Shown here piece by piece: positions 37,204-44,259 of a stretch of DNA of 53,653 nucleotides; position 1 is the stretch's first letter; each line of letters starts with the position of its first letter. The stretch is from Bacteroidota bacterium (GTDB lineage: Bacteria > Bacteroidota > Ignavibacteria > UBA10030). Below the pieces are notes generated by a model, which worked only from the letters and a program-made list of their open reading frames with translations, was not told the origin of the DNA and searched no databases. The DNA is taken from positions 1 to 53,653 of the forward strand of contig JAKAJH010000004.1 of NCBI GenBank assembly GCA_021813905.1, written 5' to 3'. The translations under genes were made by a program, and so were the position numbers.

Positions 37204-38022
37204 ATGAGGCATTCGCTCGTTCTGTGGGTCGTTGCATTCATCGTCACTGCGGTTTTCGCGGTCTACCAGCGCATGACCGGCCCCACGTATCCCGTCACGG
37301 AATCGGTGACCCTCGGCGGCCGGGATCTCCGGCTTCGATTCGAGCGCTCGCATGGCGGAGAGACGGATTTCCCGGTGCGTCTGACGATCGGCGATGCCAC
37401 CGTCCTCGGGACCGTCGAGTGGAAACGGCACAACACGGCTGACACATGGACGCGGACACCGATGACCAACGAGAACGGCGTTCTCACGGCATTCCTTCCT
37501 CATCAGCCCCCCGCCGGCAAGCTCGACTATCGGGTCATCCTGCAGACTGCCGGCCGGGAGGTCGTTTTGCCGTCAGCAGGCCCGGTGGTCGTGCGGTTCA
37601 AGGGAAATGTCCCGACCGGCATACTCGTGATTCACGTGCTCGTGATCTTCGGCGCCATGCTTCTCTCCACGCGGACGGCGCTGGAAATTCTGGCGCCGGA
37701 CCCGCAGCTCCTCTCCTACACCCGGTGGACCGTCGGACTGCTCTTCGTCGGCGGCCTGATCCTCGGACCGATCGTCCAGAAGTACGCCTTCGACGCCTAC
37801 TGGACCGGCTGGCCGGTCGGCACCGACCTGACGGACAACAAGACCGCCGTGGCTCTGCTGGCCTGGGTGACCGCGCTGATCGTGCAACGCCGCGGGCGCA
37901 ATCCTCGCACCTGGATCATCGCCGCGGCGATCATCACCATCGTGGTCTTCCTCATCCCGCACAGCATGTTCGGATCCGAGCTCGAGTACTCCGCCGTTCC
38001 GCCACCGGCGACGTCCCGATGA
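37204..38022 (+). CDS. Conserved membrane protein of unknown function
   Basis: A 272-residue protein. An N-terminal anchor (LVLWVVAFIVTAVFAVY) is followed by an extracytoplasmic beta-rich domain of about 120 residues. Then come three or four membrane helices (ILVIHVLVIFGAML, VGLLFVGGLILGPIV, TAVALLAWVTALIV, WIIAAAIITIVVFLIP). It has no enzymatic motif. AGGAAG precedes the ATG, and it lies 22 nt after glgP, so it is likely co-transcribed. A heme, iron or respiratory accessory role is conceivable, but nothing in the sequence proves it. Confidence 0.65.
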   Translation: MRHSLVLWVVAFIVTAVFAVYQRMTGPTYPVTESVTLGGRDLRLRFERSHGGETDFPVRLTIGDATVLGTVEWKRHNTADTWTRTPMTNENGVLTAFLPHQPPAGKLDYRVILQTAGREVVLPSAGPVVVRFKGNVPTGILVIHVLVIFGAMLLSTRTALEILAPDPQLLSYTRWTVGLLFVGGLILGPIVQKYAFDAYWTGWPVGTDLTDNKTAVALLAWVTALIVQRRGRNPRTWIIAAAIITIVVFLIPHSMFGSELEYSAVPPPATSR

Positions 38023-38093
38023 CCGTGACGGTCCGGAACAAAACAGCCGCCGCTGAACGTTGAACGGTATGGTGACTTTCAGGAGACACTGTA

Positions 38094-38627
38094 ATGACCG
38101 CTGTTGATCCCCGCTATCCGATCGGCCGTTTTTCGCCTCCCGCCGATTATCCCGACACATTCATCGCCGACTGCATCCGCCGGATCGAGCAGGCTCCGGC
38201 ACGTTTGCGGGATGCCGTGGCAGGCCTCACCGATGCGCAGCTTGATACCCCGTACCGTGACGGCGGCTGGACCGTCCGACAGCTCATCCATCACGTGGCG
38301 GACAGCCACATGAACGCATCCATTCGCTTTCGACTGGCACTGACCGAAGAGGAGCCCACCATCAAGCCCTACCGGGAAGGACAGTGGGCGCGCCTTGAGG
38401 ATGCCGCGCACAGCGACATCGGGTCCTCCCTCACCCTGCTCGACGCACTCCATCGGCGCTGGGTGATCCTTCTCCGGAGCATGACGCACGACCAGTTCCG
38501 CCGGCGTCTGAACCATCCGGAGAACGGCGCCATGACTCTCGAACGCTCGCTGGCGCTGTATGCCTGGCACGGCGAGCATCACGCGGCGCACGTCACGGCC
38601 CTGCGGGACCGCATGCACTGGCGGTGA
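38094..38627 (+). CDS. DinB/YfiT-like metal-dependent hydrolase or thiol transferase
   Basis: A 177-residue four-helix-bundle protein of the DinB superfamily, closest to the YfiT/BstA branch. The start DPRYPIGRFSPP is typical of YfiT proteins. The three metal-binding histidines appear in QLIHHVADSHMN (about 64-75) and in AWHGEHHAAHV (about 160-170). Members act as bacillithiol S-transferases in Firmicutes. In this lineage the thiol partner is not known, so the exact reaction is uncertain. GGAGA precedes the ATG. It is a single gene 71 nt after the membrane protein. Confidence 0.88.
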   Translation: MTAVDPRYPIGRFSPPADYPDTFIADCIRRIEQAPARLRDAVAGLTDAQLDTPYRDGGWTVRQLIHHVADSHMNASIRFRLALTEEEPTIKPYREGQWARLEDAAHSDIGSSLTLLDALHRRWVILLRSMTHDQFRRRLNHPENGAMTLERSLALYAWHGEHHAAHVTALRDRMHWR

Positions 38628-38801
38628 GACACGCACCCACACCACCGATCACGAAACGGATCCTGAATATTTCGTCCGTTCCGGAGCAGCTCTCGTTCGA
38701 TTCCATCGCGTTCGTTCTCGTCACGCAGCGACGGACCGGAACCCGATTTCTTCCGTGCGGCAGCATCGACCTGACTCTGACCGTCTTTTACCTTCTCGCC
38801 T

Positions 38802-39680
38802 ATGGCACCGCACGCCCTCCCCGCATCGCCTGACCCGAAGCAGCCGGTCCGCAGACCGCAAAGGTCGCGGCTTCGTTTGCCGATTGCCGTCATCGTTGCC
38901 CTCCTCAGCGGCGTTCTCCTGACGGCCCTCGTGACGTTCCTGATCATTCTTCCAAGAGCGGAATCGCACGCCCTGGATCGCGAGGCGGCTCACATCGACC
39001 GCGTGGGGGGCAACATGCTTCAGCTCATCGACCTTCAGCTGCAGTCGTGGCACGAACTCACGGGGACCATTGCGCGGCAAGTGTCCGAACGGCCGTATGA
39101 GGGAGAGACTATTTTCCGATCCGCCCTGGAATTCAATCCGACGATCGTGCAGCTGCGCGTCGATTCACCAACCGCCCCGGACGAACTGACCGTTCTGAAT
39201 CCGCGGTACACCTCTCCGCTGGCGGATCCGCCGGACAGCGCTTGGATCCGATCACGGACGGACTCCCTCTTTGCGGTGTCCTGGATCGTTCATGCAGGCG
39301 TGGATTCGGTGCTGGTGGCGACGCGGACACCGGTGTGGATCCGGGGCCGCGCATTCCGTCTCACAACCGTCTGGGATGCGAGCCGATTCAGCGCGATGCT
39401 GGCCGGCTATCCCATCGAGTCCCGTTGCCTGCTCAGCGTCCGGCATGGCGATGACACGCTGTGGCAGAGTCGGCTCGCCGACACGGTGCACACCGAGCGC
39501 CGGATCGTCCGGACGTTGCCGTCGCAGAGCGGATTTTCCATTGAGGTCGCCTTTCCCATCCAGCCGACGACGACGGAGGCCCGGGAATCGGCACTCTCCA
39601 CGACCGGTATTGTACTGGCGCTTGCCATCGGCCTTTGGGTGGCGGGATGGTGGTGGCTGCCGCGACGCCATCTCCGCTGA
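38802..39680 (+). CDS. Membrane protein with a sensor-like extracytoplasmic domain, no output domain
   Basis: A 292-residue protein with one helix near the N-terminus (IAVIVALLSGVLLTALVTFLI, about 28-48) and one at the C-terminus (TGIVLALAIGLWVAGWWWL). About 220 residues lie between them. The loop starts with a coiled helix and goes on to beta-rich segments, as in PAS/Cache sensor domains of histidine kinases. It ends 8 residues after the second helix, without HAMP, kinase or cyclase. It may be a stand-alone sensor or a truncated receptor. It ends 45 nt before the sigma-factor gene. Confidence 0.6.
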   Translation: MAPHALPASPDPKQPVRRPQRSRLRLPIAVIVALLSGVLLTALVTFLIILPRAESHALDREAAHIDRVGGNMLQLIDLQLQSWHELTGTIARQVSERPYEGETIFRSALEFNPTIVQLRVDSPTAPDELTVLNPRYTSPLADPPDSAWIRSRTDSLFAVSWIVHAGVDSVLVATRTPVWIRGRAFRLTTVWDASRFSAMLAGYPIESRCLLSVRHGDDTLWQSRLADTVHTERRIVRTLPSQSGFSIEVAFPIQPTTTEARESALSTTGIVLALAIGLWVAGWWWLPRRHLR

Positions 39681-39689
39681 GTCTGCCTG

Positions 39690-39719
39690 TTGCCCCGGGC
39701 GTTCTCTTTTCGTAAGTTG
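39690..39719 (+). promoter_or_regulatory. Possible promoter of the sigma-factor gene
   Basis: TTGCCC, 17-nt spacer, TAAGTTG. If it is used, the transcript would begin at about 39725, next to the GTG chosen as start, giving a leaderless mRNA. Alternatively translation starts upstream and this match is fortuitous. Confidence 0.35.
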
Positions 39720-39725
39720 CATTCC

Positions 39726-40352
39726 GTGACCGTCTCTCGTCCACATTCCCATCACGCTCCGCCGTCGGAGCAGGCTCTGATCGAGCAGGCCCGGACCGGC
39801 GACGAGCGCGCCTTCACGATCCTCGTCAAGCAGTATGAGGATCTCGTGTACAGCTTCGCGTTCAAAGTCTGCCGGGACAGGGAAAAAGCTGAAGAAACCT
39901 GGCAGGACACGTTCGTGAACGTGTATCGCAAACTGGATCAATTCGACGGCAAATCGAAGTTCACCACCTGGCTCTACAGCATCGTCACCAATAACTGTCT
40001 GATGAAGCATCGGCGGCGGAAGCTCGACGACATCACGAGCTCACTGGATGAAGCGCCGGAGCATCACGATCACCACGGGGATTCGGAGCCCACCGGGGCA
40101 CATGCCGTACCCGCCTGGCGCACCACGCCGCTGGATCAGGTGATGGACGCTGAACTGAAGAAGCATCTGGATGAGGCCATTCAAAAACTGCCGGTGGAGT
40201 ACCGGGTGGTGTTCGTGCTGCGGGACATCGAGGGACAGTCGGCCGAAGAGACGTCGCGGATCCTGAAGCTGTCCGTTCCCGCCGTGAAGTCCCGGTTGCG
40301 ACGTGCGCGCGTCTTCCTCCGGGAGCAACTGAACGGGTACATGACCTCATGA
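39726..40352 (+). CDS. ECF-like sigma-70 family RNA polymerase sigma factor
   Basis: A 208-residue sigma factor with region 2 at about 15-85 (QYEDLVYSFAFKVCRDREKA, then TWQDTFVNVYRKLDQFDG, and FTTWLYSIVTNNCLMKHRRR) and region 4 at about 145-200 (LPVEYRVVFVLRDIEGQSAE, ILKLSVPAVKSRLRRAR). Regions 1 and 3 are absent, as in the ECF class. A His-rich linker (HHDHHGDSEP) joins the two domains. The start is unclear: GTG 39726 has no ribosome binding site, and TTG 39717 or 39690 are alternatives. The last 4 nt overlap the anti-sigma-like gene, which points to a regulatory pair. Confidence 0.88.
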   Translation: MTVSRPHSHHAPPSEQALIEQARTGDERAFTILVKQYEDLVYSFAFKVCRDREKAEETWQDTFVNVYRKLDQFDGKSKFTTWLYSIVTNNCLMKHRRRKLDDITSSLDEAPEHHDHHGDSEPTGAHAVPAWRTTPLDQVMDAELKKHLDEAIQKLPVEYRVVFVLRDIEGQSAEETSRILKLSVPAVKSRLRRARVFLREQLNGYMTS

Positions 40353-40585
40353 GCACAAAACGAGTGCGGTGCGCCGAAGTGGTACAGCATCTGTGCGGGG
40401 ATCTCGACGAGAAGATCGATTCGCCTTCCTGCCGTGCCCTCAAGAAGCATCTCGAAGAGTGCCCGGATTGCACGGCCTATCTGGACAGCCTGAAGAAGAC
40501 CATCACGCTGTACCGGCGCTACCCCGAGCCTCGACCGTCGGCGACCCGCCGGGAGAAGCTGATGAGCGTTCTGAAACTCCGGTGA
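40349..40585 (+). CDS. Small zinc-finger anti-sigma-like protein (copy 1)
   Basis: A 78-residue soluble protein with the ZAS motif HLEECPDC, that is His-x3-Cys-x2-Cys, preceded by a Cys in DSPSCRALKK and by RCAEVVQHLCGD. Such Zn-binding domains hold ECF sigma factors and can release them on thiol oxidation. It overlaps the sigma gene by 4 nt, which supports partnership. It has no membrane segment. A close paralogue lies at 41026-41292; both share CPxCTAYLDSLK and an RxxLxxVLxLR tail. Confidence 0.85.
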   Translation: MSTKRVRCAEVVQHLCGDLDEKIDSPSCRALKKHLEECPDCTAYLDSLKKTITLYRRYPEPRPSATRREKLMSVLKLR

Positions 40586-40638
40586 CAAGTTGTTACAGGT
40601 AGATGGGTTACAGCTCCCGGCACTGATGCAGAACCTTT

Positions 40639-40654
40639 TGGCTGGCTGCGTGCA
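40639..40654 (+). promoter_or_regulatory. Sigma-54-type promoter before DUF2892 gene 1
   Basis: TTGGCTGG-CTGC-GTGCA: the invariant GG (40640-40641) and GC (40652-40653) stand at the required 10-nt separation. The predicted start at about 40665 is 49 nt before the ATG at 40714. Confidence 0.5.
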
Positions 40655-40713
40655 TCAAACAGGCAAACGCAGTACCATCGGTTTTATTCATCACTCCTGA
40701 GGAGGTTCGGCCC

Positions 40714-40929
40714 ATGAAGAAAAATATGGGTTCTGTCGATCGCGCGTTGCGTGTTCTTGTTGCACTCGTGATCGGGATTTTGTATCTTAGCAACCAGATT
40801 TCGGGAACGGCAGCGGTCATTCTTGGTCTGCTCGCCGTGATCTTCCTGCTCACGAGCCTGGTCGGCACTTGTCCGCTGTATCTGCCGTTCGGTCTGAGCA
40901 CGAAGAAGGACACAAAGGCTGCGGCCTGA
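40714..40929 (+). CDS. DUF2892 (YgaP-type) small membrane protein, copy 1
   Basis: A 71-residue protein typical of DUF2892. The cytoplasmic start MKKNMGSVDRALRVLVAL leads into two membrane helices (about 12-30 and 33-52) separated by a short turn (NQISG). GTCPLYLPFG with one Cys follows the second helix, then a Lys-rich tail. The same domain anchors the rhodanese YgaP and is often found near sulfur or thiol proteins. GAGG precedes the ATG. It has its own sigma-54-like promoter and an elaborate terminator behind it. Confidence 0.88.
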   Translation: MKKNMGSVDRALRVLVALVIGILYLSNQISGTAAVILGLLAVIFLLTSLVGTCPLYLPFGLSTKKDTKAAA

Positions 40930-40943
40930 GTCACAGAGAGAAT

Positions 40944-41015
40944 CGGGCAGCGAGATCCCCCCGATGCGGCTGTCTCCCCCTTCAGCCCTTCGGCATCGAG
41001 CTGCCCGTTTTTTTT
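40944..41015 (+). terminator. Large structured terminator or attenuator
   Basis: The outer stem is CGGGCAGC (40944-40951) with GCTGCCCG (41000-41007), followed by eight T residues. Inside, CGATGC (40962-40967) pairs with GCATCG (40993-40998), and GGCTG (40968-40972) with CAGCC (40983-40987). It ends 10 nt before the ATG at 41026. Confidence 0.75.
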
Positions 41016-41025
41016 CGGTGTCGCC

Positions 41026-41292
41026 ATGACCCGTCAACCGCCCCGGCTTCGCAAGCTTCCCTGTACCGACGTCGCACGTCATGTCGAGCGAGAGCTCGAC
41101 GGCAAGCTGCACGCGTCAGAATATCGACGGATCAGGGATCATCTGATGCGGTGCCCCAATTGCACCGCCTACCTCGACAGCCTGAAGAACGTCGTGTATC
41201 TGTATCAGCATCTCACGACGCCCGGCCTTTCCGGACGGCAGCGAAAGCAACTGCATACCGTTCTCCGTCTTCGCATCACGCGCACGCACTGA
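41026..41292 (+). CDS. Small zinc-finger anti-sigma-like protein (copy 2)
   Basis: An 88-residue paralogue of the product at 40349. The ZAS motif is HLMRCPNC (His-x3-Cys-x2-Cys), preceded by CTDVARHVERELDGKL and followed by TAYLDSLKNVVYLYQ. No sigma factor adjoins this copy. It has no good ribosome binding site, because the T tract of the large terminator lies directly before it. Expression would need read-through or an internal promoter. It may bind the same sigma factor with different redox sensitivity, which is speculation. Confidence 0.8.
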   Translation: MTRQPPRLRKLPCTDVARHVERELDGKLHASEYRRIRDHLMRCPNCTAYLDSLKNVVYLYQHLTTPGLSGRQRKQLHTVLRLRITRTH

Positions 41293-41297
41293 CTTGC

Positions 41298-41314
41298 CCC
41301 CGCCGGCCGCGGGG
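41298..41314. other. GC-rich hairpin after copy 2
   Basis: CCCCGC and GCGGGG pair around a 5-nt loop, 5 nt after the stop. The T content behind it is scattered, so termination is uncertain. Confidence 0.3.
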
Positions 41315-41373
41315 TGAATCTTTCGCGCTGTTTTCGGCATCGTATCTGATGACATCAGAGAGCTCCGGAACAA

Positions 41374-41610
41374 ATGATCAAACGTTCTTCCATCCGAATC
41401 CTGACGGCACTCATCGGTGCCGCACTTTTGCTCATTTCCTTGACGGGCCTGATCCCGTCCGCCGTCGGCATCGTCTTCGGCGGATTCGGTTTGTTTCTGG
41501 CCGCGACCGACTTCGGCCGTCAATGCCCGTTGTTGCTTTCGTTCCGGCATCTGCTGGCACGGATCCGACATCGACGCTCCGGTACGACCATAGAGAAGAT
41601 TGACCCATGA
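41374..41610 (+). CDS. DUF2892-like small membrane protein, copy 2
   Basis: A 78-residue protein with two membrane helices (about 8-27 and 29-47) in DUF2892 arrangement. The turn segment is TGLIPSAVG, and RQCPLLLSF with one Cys matches TCPLYLPF of copy 1. A positively charged tail follows. It overlaps the disulfide oxidoreductase gene by 4 nt (ATGA), so the two are probably translationally coupled. The similarity to copy 1 is modest, mainly in hydrophobic pattern and the Cys-Pro-Leu block. Confidence 0.75.
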   Translation: MIKRSSIRILTALIGAALLLISLTGLIPSAVGIVFGGFGLFLAATDFGRQCPLLLSFRHLLARIRHRRSGTTIEKIDP

Positions 41611-42278
41611 CGGTAATGACCGAACCCGAAGCGAACGCCGTTCGCGGCCGTTTGGAGAAGCTTCCCCATCCGGTCCGGCTCCTGTTCTTCACCCAGGAGA
41701 CCGAATGCCATTCCTGCCGCACGACGCGGGATCTGCTGCACGAGCTCTCCAATCTGGGCAGCACGATCGATGTCGAGGTGTACGACTTCATCCGGGATGC
41801 AGAGATCGCCGAGCAGTACGGCATCGACAAGATCCCGGCGATCGCGGTGATCGCCGAGGCGGATACCCGCATGCGGTTCTACGGATCGCCGACGGGATAC
41901 GAATTTATTTCTCTGCTCCAGGCGATCGAACGGGCCGGAAACCGGCAATCGGGGTTGAGTCCGGAAAGCCTCAAGCGTCTGCACGAGATCGCGACGCCGG
42001 TGCATCTGCAGGTCTTCGTGACGCCGACCTGCCCCTATTGTCCATCCGCGGTGGTCACGGCGCATCAACTGGCCATGGCCCATCCGAACATCCGGGCCGA
42101 TATGGTCGAAGCCACCGAGTATCCGCACCTGGTGCAGCGATACCAGGTGGTGGGGGTGCCGCAGGTCGTCATCAATGAATCCCGGCACTTCGAAGGCGCA
42201 TTGCCGGAACATCTCTTCATCGAACAGGTGCTGGACGCCATGCGGTCCACATCCACGCGTCCGCCCATCATCGATTGA
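41607..42278 (+). CDS. Protein disulfide oxidoreductase, two glutaredoxin-like domains (PDO)
   Basis: A 223-residue protein with tandem thioredoxin-fold units. The first has CHSC (34-37) and IDKIPAIAV with the cis-Pro. The second has CPYC (142-145) and VVGVPQVVI with the cis-Pro. This is the layout of archaeal and anaerobe PDO/glutaredoxin-like proteins, which reduce or isomerise disulfides and can pair with thioredoxin reductase. It lacks a signal peptide, so it is cytoplasmic. The neighbours (DUF2892, OsmC, ZAS proteins) suggest a thiol-redox response. Confidence 0.92.
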   Translation: MTVMTEPEANAVRGRLEKLPHPVRLLFFTQETECHSCRTTRDLLHELSNLGSTIDVEVYDFIRDAEIAEQYGIDKIPAIAVIAEADTRMRFYGSPTGYEFISLLQAIERAGNRQSGLSPESLKRLHEIATPVHLQVFVTPTCPYCPSAVVTAHQLAMAHPNIRADMVEATEYPHLVQRYQVVGVPQVVINESRHFEGALPEHLFIEQVLDAMRSTSTRPPIID

Positions 42279-42314
42279 CGATCATCCGCCTCACACGCAC
42301 AAGGAACGATTTCA

Positions 42315-42752
42315 ATGACGAAAGAAGTCTACCTCCGCCAGCTCAAAGGAAACACGCTCGTCGCAAAGGGCGGGACGAACCACTGGGTCACGCTCGACAC
42401 AAAGCCCGAGGTCGGCGGACACGCCGCGGCGACAACGCCGAAGGAACTCGTCCTTATCGGGCTTGCCGGGTGTACGTCGATGGACGTGATCCCCATTCTG
42501 CGCAAGAAGCGGGCTCCCGTCGTCGGCTATGAGTGCAACATCCGCGCGACCGAGCGGGACGAACACCCGACCGTATTCACCGCCATCCACATCGAGTACG
42601 TCATTTACGGCGACGGCGTGAAAGCCGAGGATGTGGAACGCGCCATCGATCTTTCCAGCAACAAGTATTGCGCGGTCTCGGCCATGCTGGCGGCAACGGT
42701 GCCCATCACCCATTCCTACCGGATCGAGCCGGCGGCGCGATACACCGAGTAA
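42315..42752 (+). CDS. OsmC/Ohr family peroxiredoxin-like protein
   Basis: A 145-residue OsmC-fold protein. The two redox cysteines are C53 in GLAGCTSMDVI and C119 in SSNKYCAVSAML, the positions that reduce organic hydroperoxides in Ohr/OsmC. The short N-terminus and the absence of the Ohr-specific Arg loop place it with the YhfA/OsmC-like branch. A peroxidase role is probable but not certain. It lies 36 nt after the PDO gene and 19 nt before the response regulator and is probably co-transcribed. Confidence 0.9.
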   Translation: MTKEVYLRQLKGNTLVAKGGTNHWVTLDTKPEVGGHAAATTPKELVLIGLAGCTSMDVIPILRKKRAPVVGYECNIRATERDEHPTVFTAIHIEYVIYGDGVKAEDVERAIDLSSNKYCAVSAMLAATVPITHSYRIEPAARYTE

Positions 42753-42771
42753 GAGCGCCCGAGGACCACGG

Positions 42772-44148
42772 ATGCCCGCTGATCCCTTCACCATCCTCCT
42801 CGTCGATGACGAGCGGTCGCAGCGGGAGATCCTCGCCGGATTTCTCCGGAAACAGCGATTGACGGTGCTGGAAGCGGCATCGGCGGAAGAGGCCCTTGCG
42901 GTGTTCGGGCGGCAAACGGTCGACCTGGTGCTGAGTGATTTCCGGATGCCCGGACGGAGCGGAGCAGAGCTCCTGCACGACCTGCGGGCGCGCAATGCGG
43001 AAATCACCGTGGTGCTGATGACCGCGTTCGGGACGATCGAAGGTGCCGTAGCCGCCATGCGCGACGGCGCTTACGACTATCTCACGAAGCCCGTCGATCT
43101 CGACGAGCTGAGCCATCTCATCGCGCGGATCCGCGAGCGCAACGCGCTCTTGTCCGAGAACCGGATCCTGAAGCAGCAACTCGCCGAGCGCTCGTCGTTC
43201 TCCGGCATCATCGCCTCTTCCCCCGCGATGCAGGCCGCCCTGAACACGGCGGCGCGCGTGGCAGACAGTCGCGCCCCCGTGCTGATCCGCGGCGAAAGTG
43301 GGACCGGCAAGGAACTCATCGCACGGGCCCTGCATTTCAACAGTTCCCGGCGCGACAAGCCGTTCATCGCCGTGAATTCCGCCGCCCTCAACGAAAACCT
43401 GCTCGAGAGTGAGCTGTTCGGTCACGAGCGCGGTGCATTCACCGGCGCGGACCGGCAGCGCCGCGGACGCTTCGAGATGGCGGACGGCGGGACCATCTTC
43501 CTCGACGAGATCGGCGAGATCCCCCCCGCCACGCAGGTGAAGTTGCTGCGCGTTCTGCAGGAGCAGCGATTCGAACGGGTCGGCGGGAGTGAGGCCATCT
43601 CCGTGGATGTCCGCGTGGTCGCCGCGACCAACCGGGACCTTGAGGCCGCGATCAAGACGCAGACGTTCCGGGAAGATCTGTTCTACCGGCTGAACGTCAT
43701 TCCGATCGAGCTGCCGCCGCTCCGCAAACGGCGCGAGGACATACCGGCGCTCCTCGACCACTTTCTCGCACTGTTCACAAAGGAGCAGAGGCGAAAGAAC
43801 GTGACGTTTTCACGCGAAGCGTGGGATGTACTGCTTCGGTATGATTACCCCGGGAATATCCGCGAGCTGCAGAACATCGTCCAGCGCGCGATCCTGCTGA
43901 GTCGCCGCGAGACGATCACCACCGAAGAGCTTCCCCCGTCTGTCCGTCAGTCCATCAGCGAGGCCGTCCTTCCGCCCGATGCGAGTACGCTTCCCCAACG
44001 GGTCGAGCGGCTGGAAAAAGAGATGATCCTCGAAGCCCTGCGCCGCACCAACGGCAATCAGTCGCAGGCGGCCAAGCAGCTGGGGCTCCCCGAACGGAAC
44101 CTCCGGTATCGGCTGAAGAAGTGGAAGATGGGCGGTCTGGACGACTGA
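42772..44148 (+). CDS. Sigma-54-dependent response regulator (NtrC/AtoC/ZraR family)
   Basis: A 458-residue regulator. The receiver domain (1-120) has the acidic pair in LLVDDE, phospho-acceptor D56 in SDFRMPG, and K107 in YLTKPVDL. The AAA+ domain (about 143-385) has Walker A GESGTGKE (174-181), the sigma-54-contacting GAFTGA (221-226), and Walker B GGTIFLDEIGE. The C-terminus is a Fis-type helix-turn-helix (NGNQSQAAKQLGLPERNLRY). All activator motifs are intact. The ATG at 42772 fits the receiver start. No kinase adjoins; an NtrB-like kinase lies 5 kb downstream at 49099. Confidence 0.95.
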   Translation: MPADPFTILLVDDERSQREILAGFLRKQRLTVLEAASAEEALAVFGRQTVDLVLSDFRMPGRSGAELLHDLRARNAEITVVLMTAFGTIEGAVAAMRDGAYDYLTKPVDLDELSHLIARIRERNALLSENRILKQQLAERSSFSGIIASSPAMQAALNTAARVADSRAPVLIRGESGTGKELIARALHFNSSRRDKPFIAVNSAALNENLLESELFGHERGAFTGADRQRRGRFEMADGGTIFLDEIGEIPPATQVKLLRVLQEQRFERVGGSEAISVDVRVVAATNRDLEAAIKTQTFREDLFYRLNVIPIELPPLRKRREDIPALLDHFLALFTKEQRRKNVTFSREAWDVLLRYDYPGNIRELQNIVQRAILLSRRETITTEELPPSVRQSISEAVLPPDASTLPQRVERLEKEMILEALRRTNGNQSQAAKQLGLPERNLRYRLKKWKMGGLDD

Positions 44149-44184
44149 CCGTGCCCCGATCGTTCGCTGTATGCCCGAAATGAC

Positions 44185-44211
44185 AAGCCCCGAAGTTCAC
44201 CTTCGGGGCTT
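44185..44211. terminator. Bidirectional terminator between convergent genes
   Basis: AAGCCCCGAAG (44185-44195) pairs perfectly with CTTCGGGGCTT (44201-44211) around a 5-nt loop. GCTGTTT follows on the plus strand and GTCATTT on the minus strand. Confidence 0.7.
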
Positions 44212-44259
44212 GCTGTTTCCGATGGACAGGGTCCGTCGGCCGAATTCACGCCGGACGTC

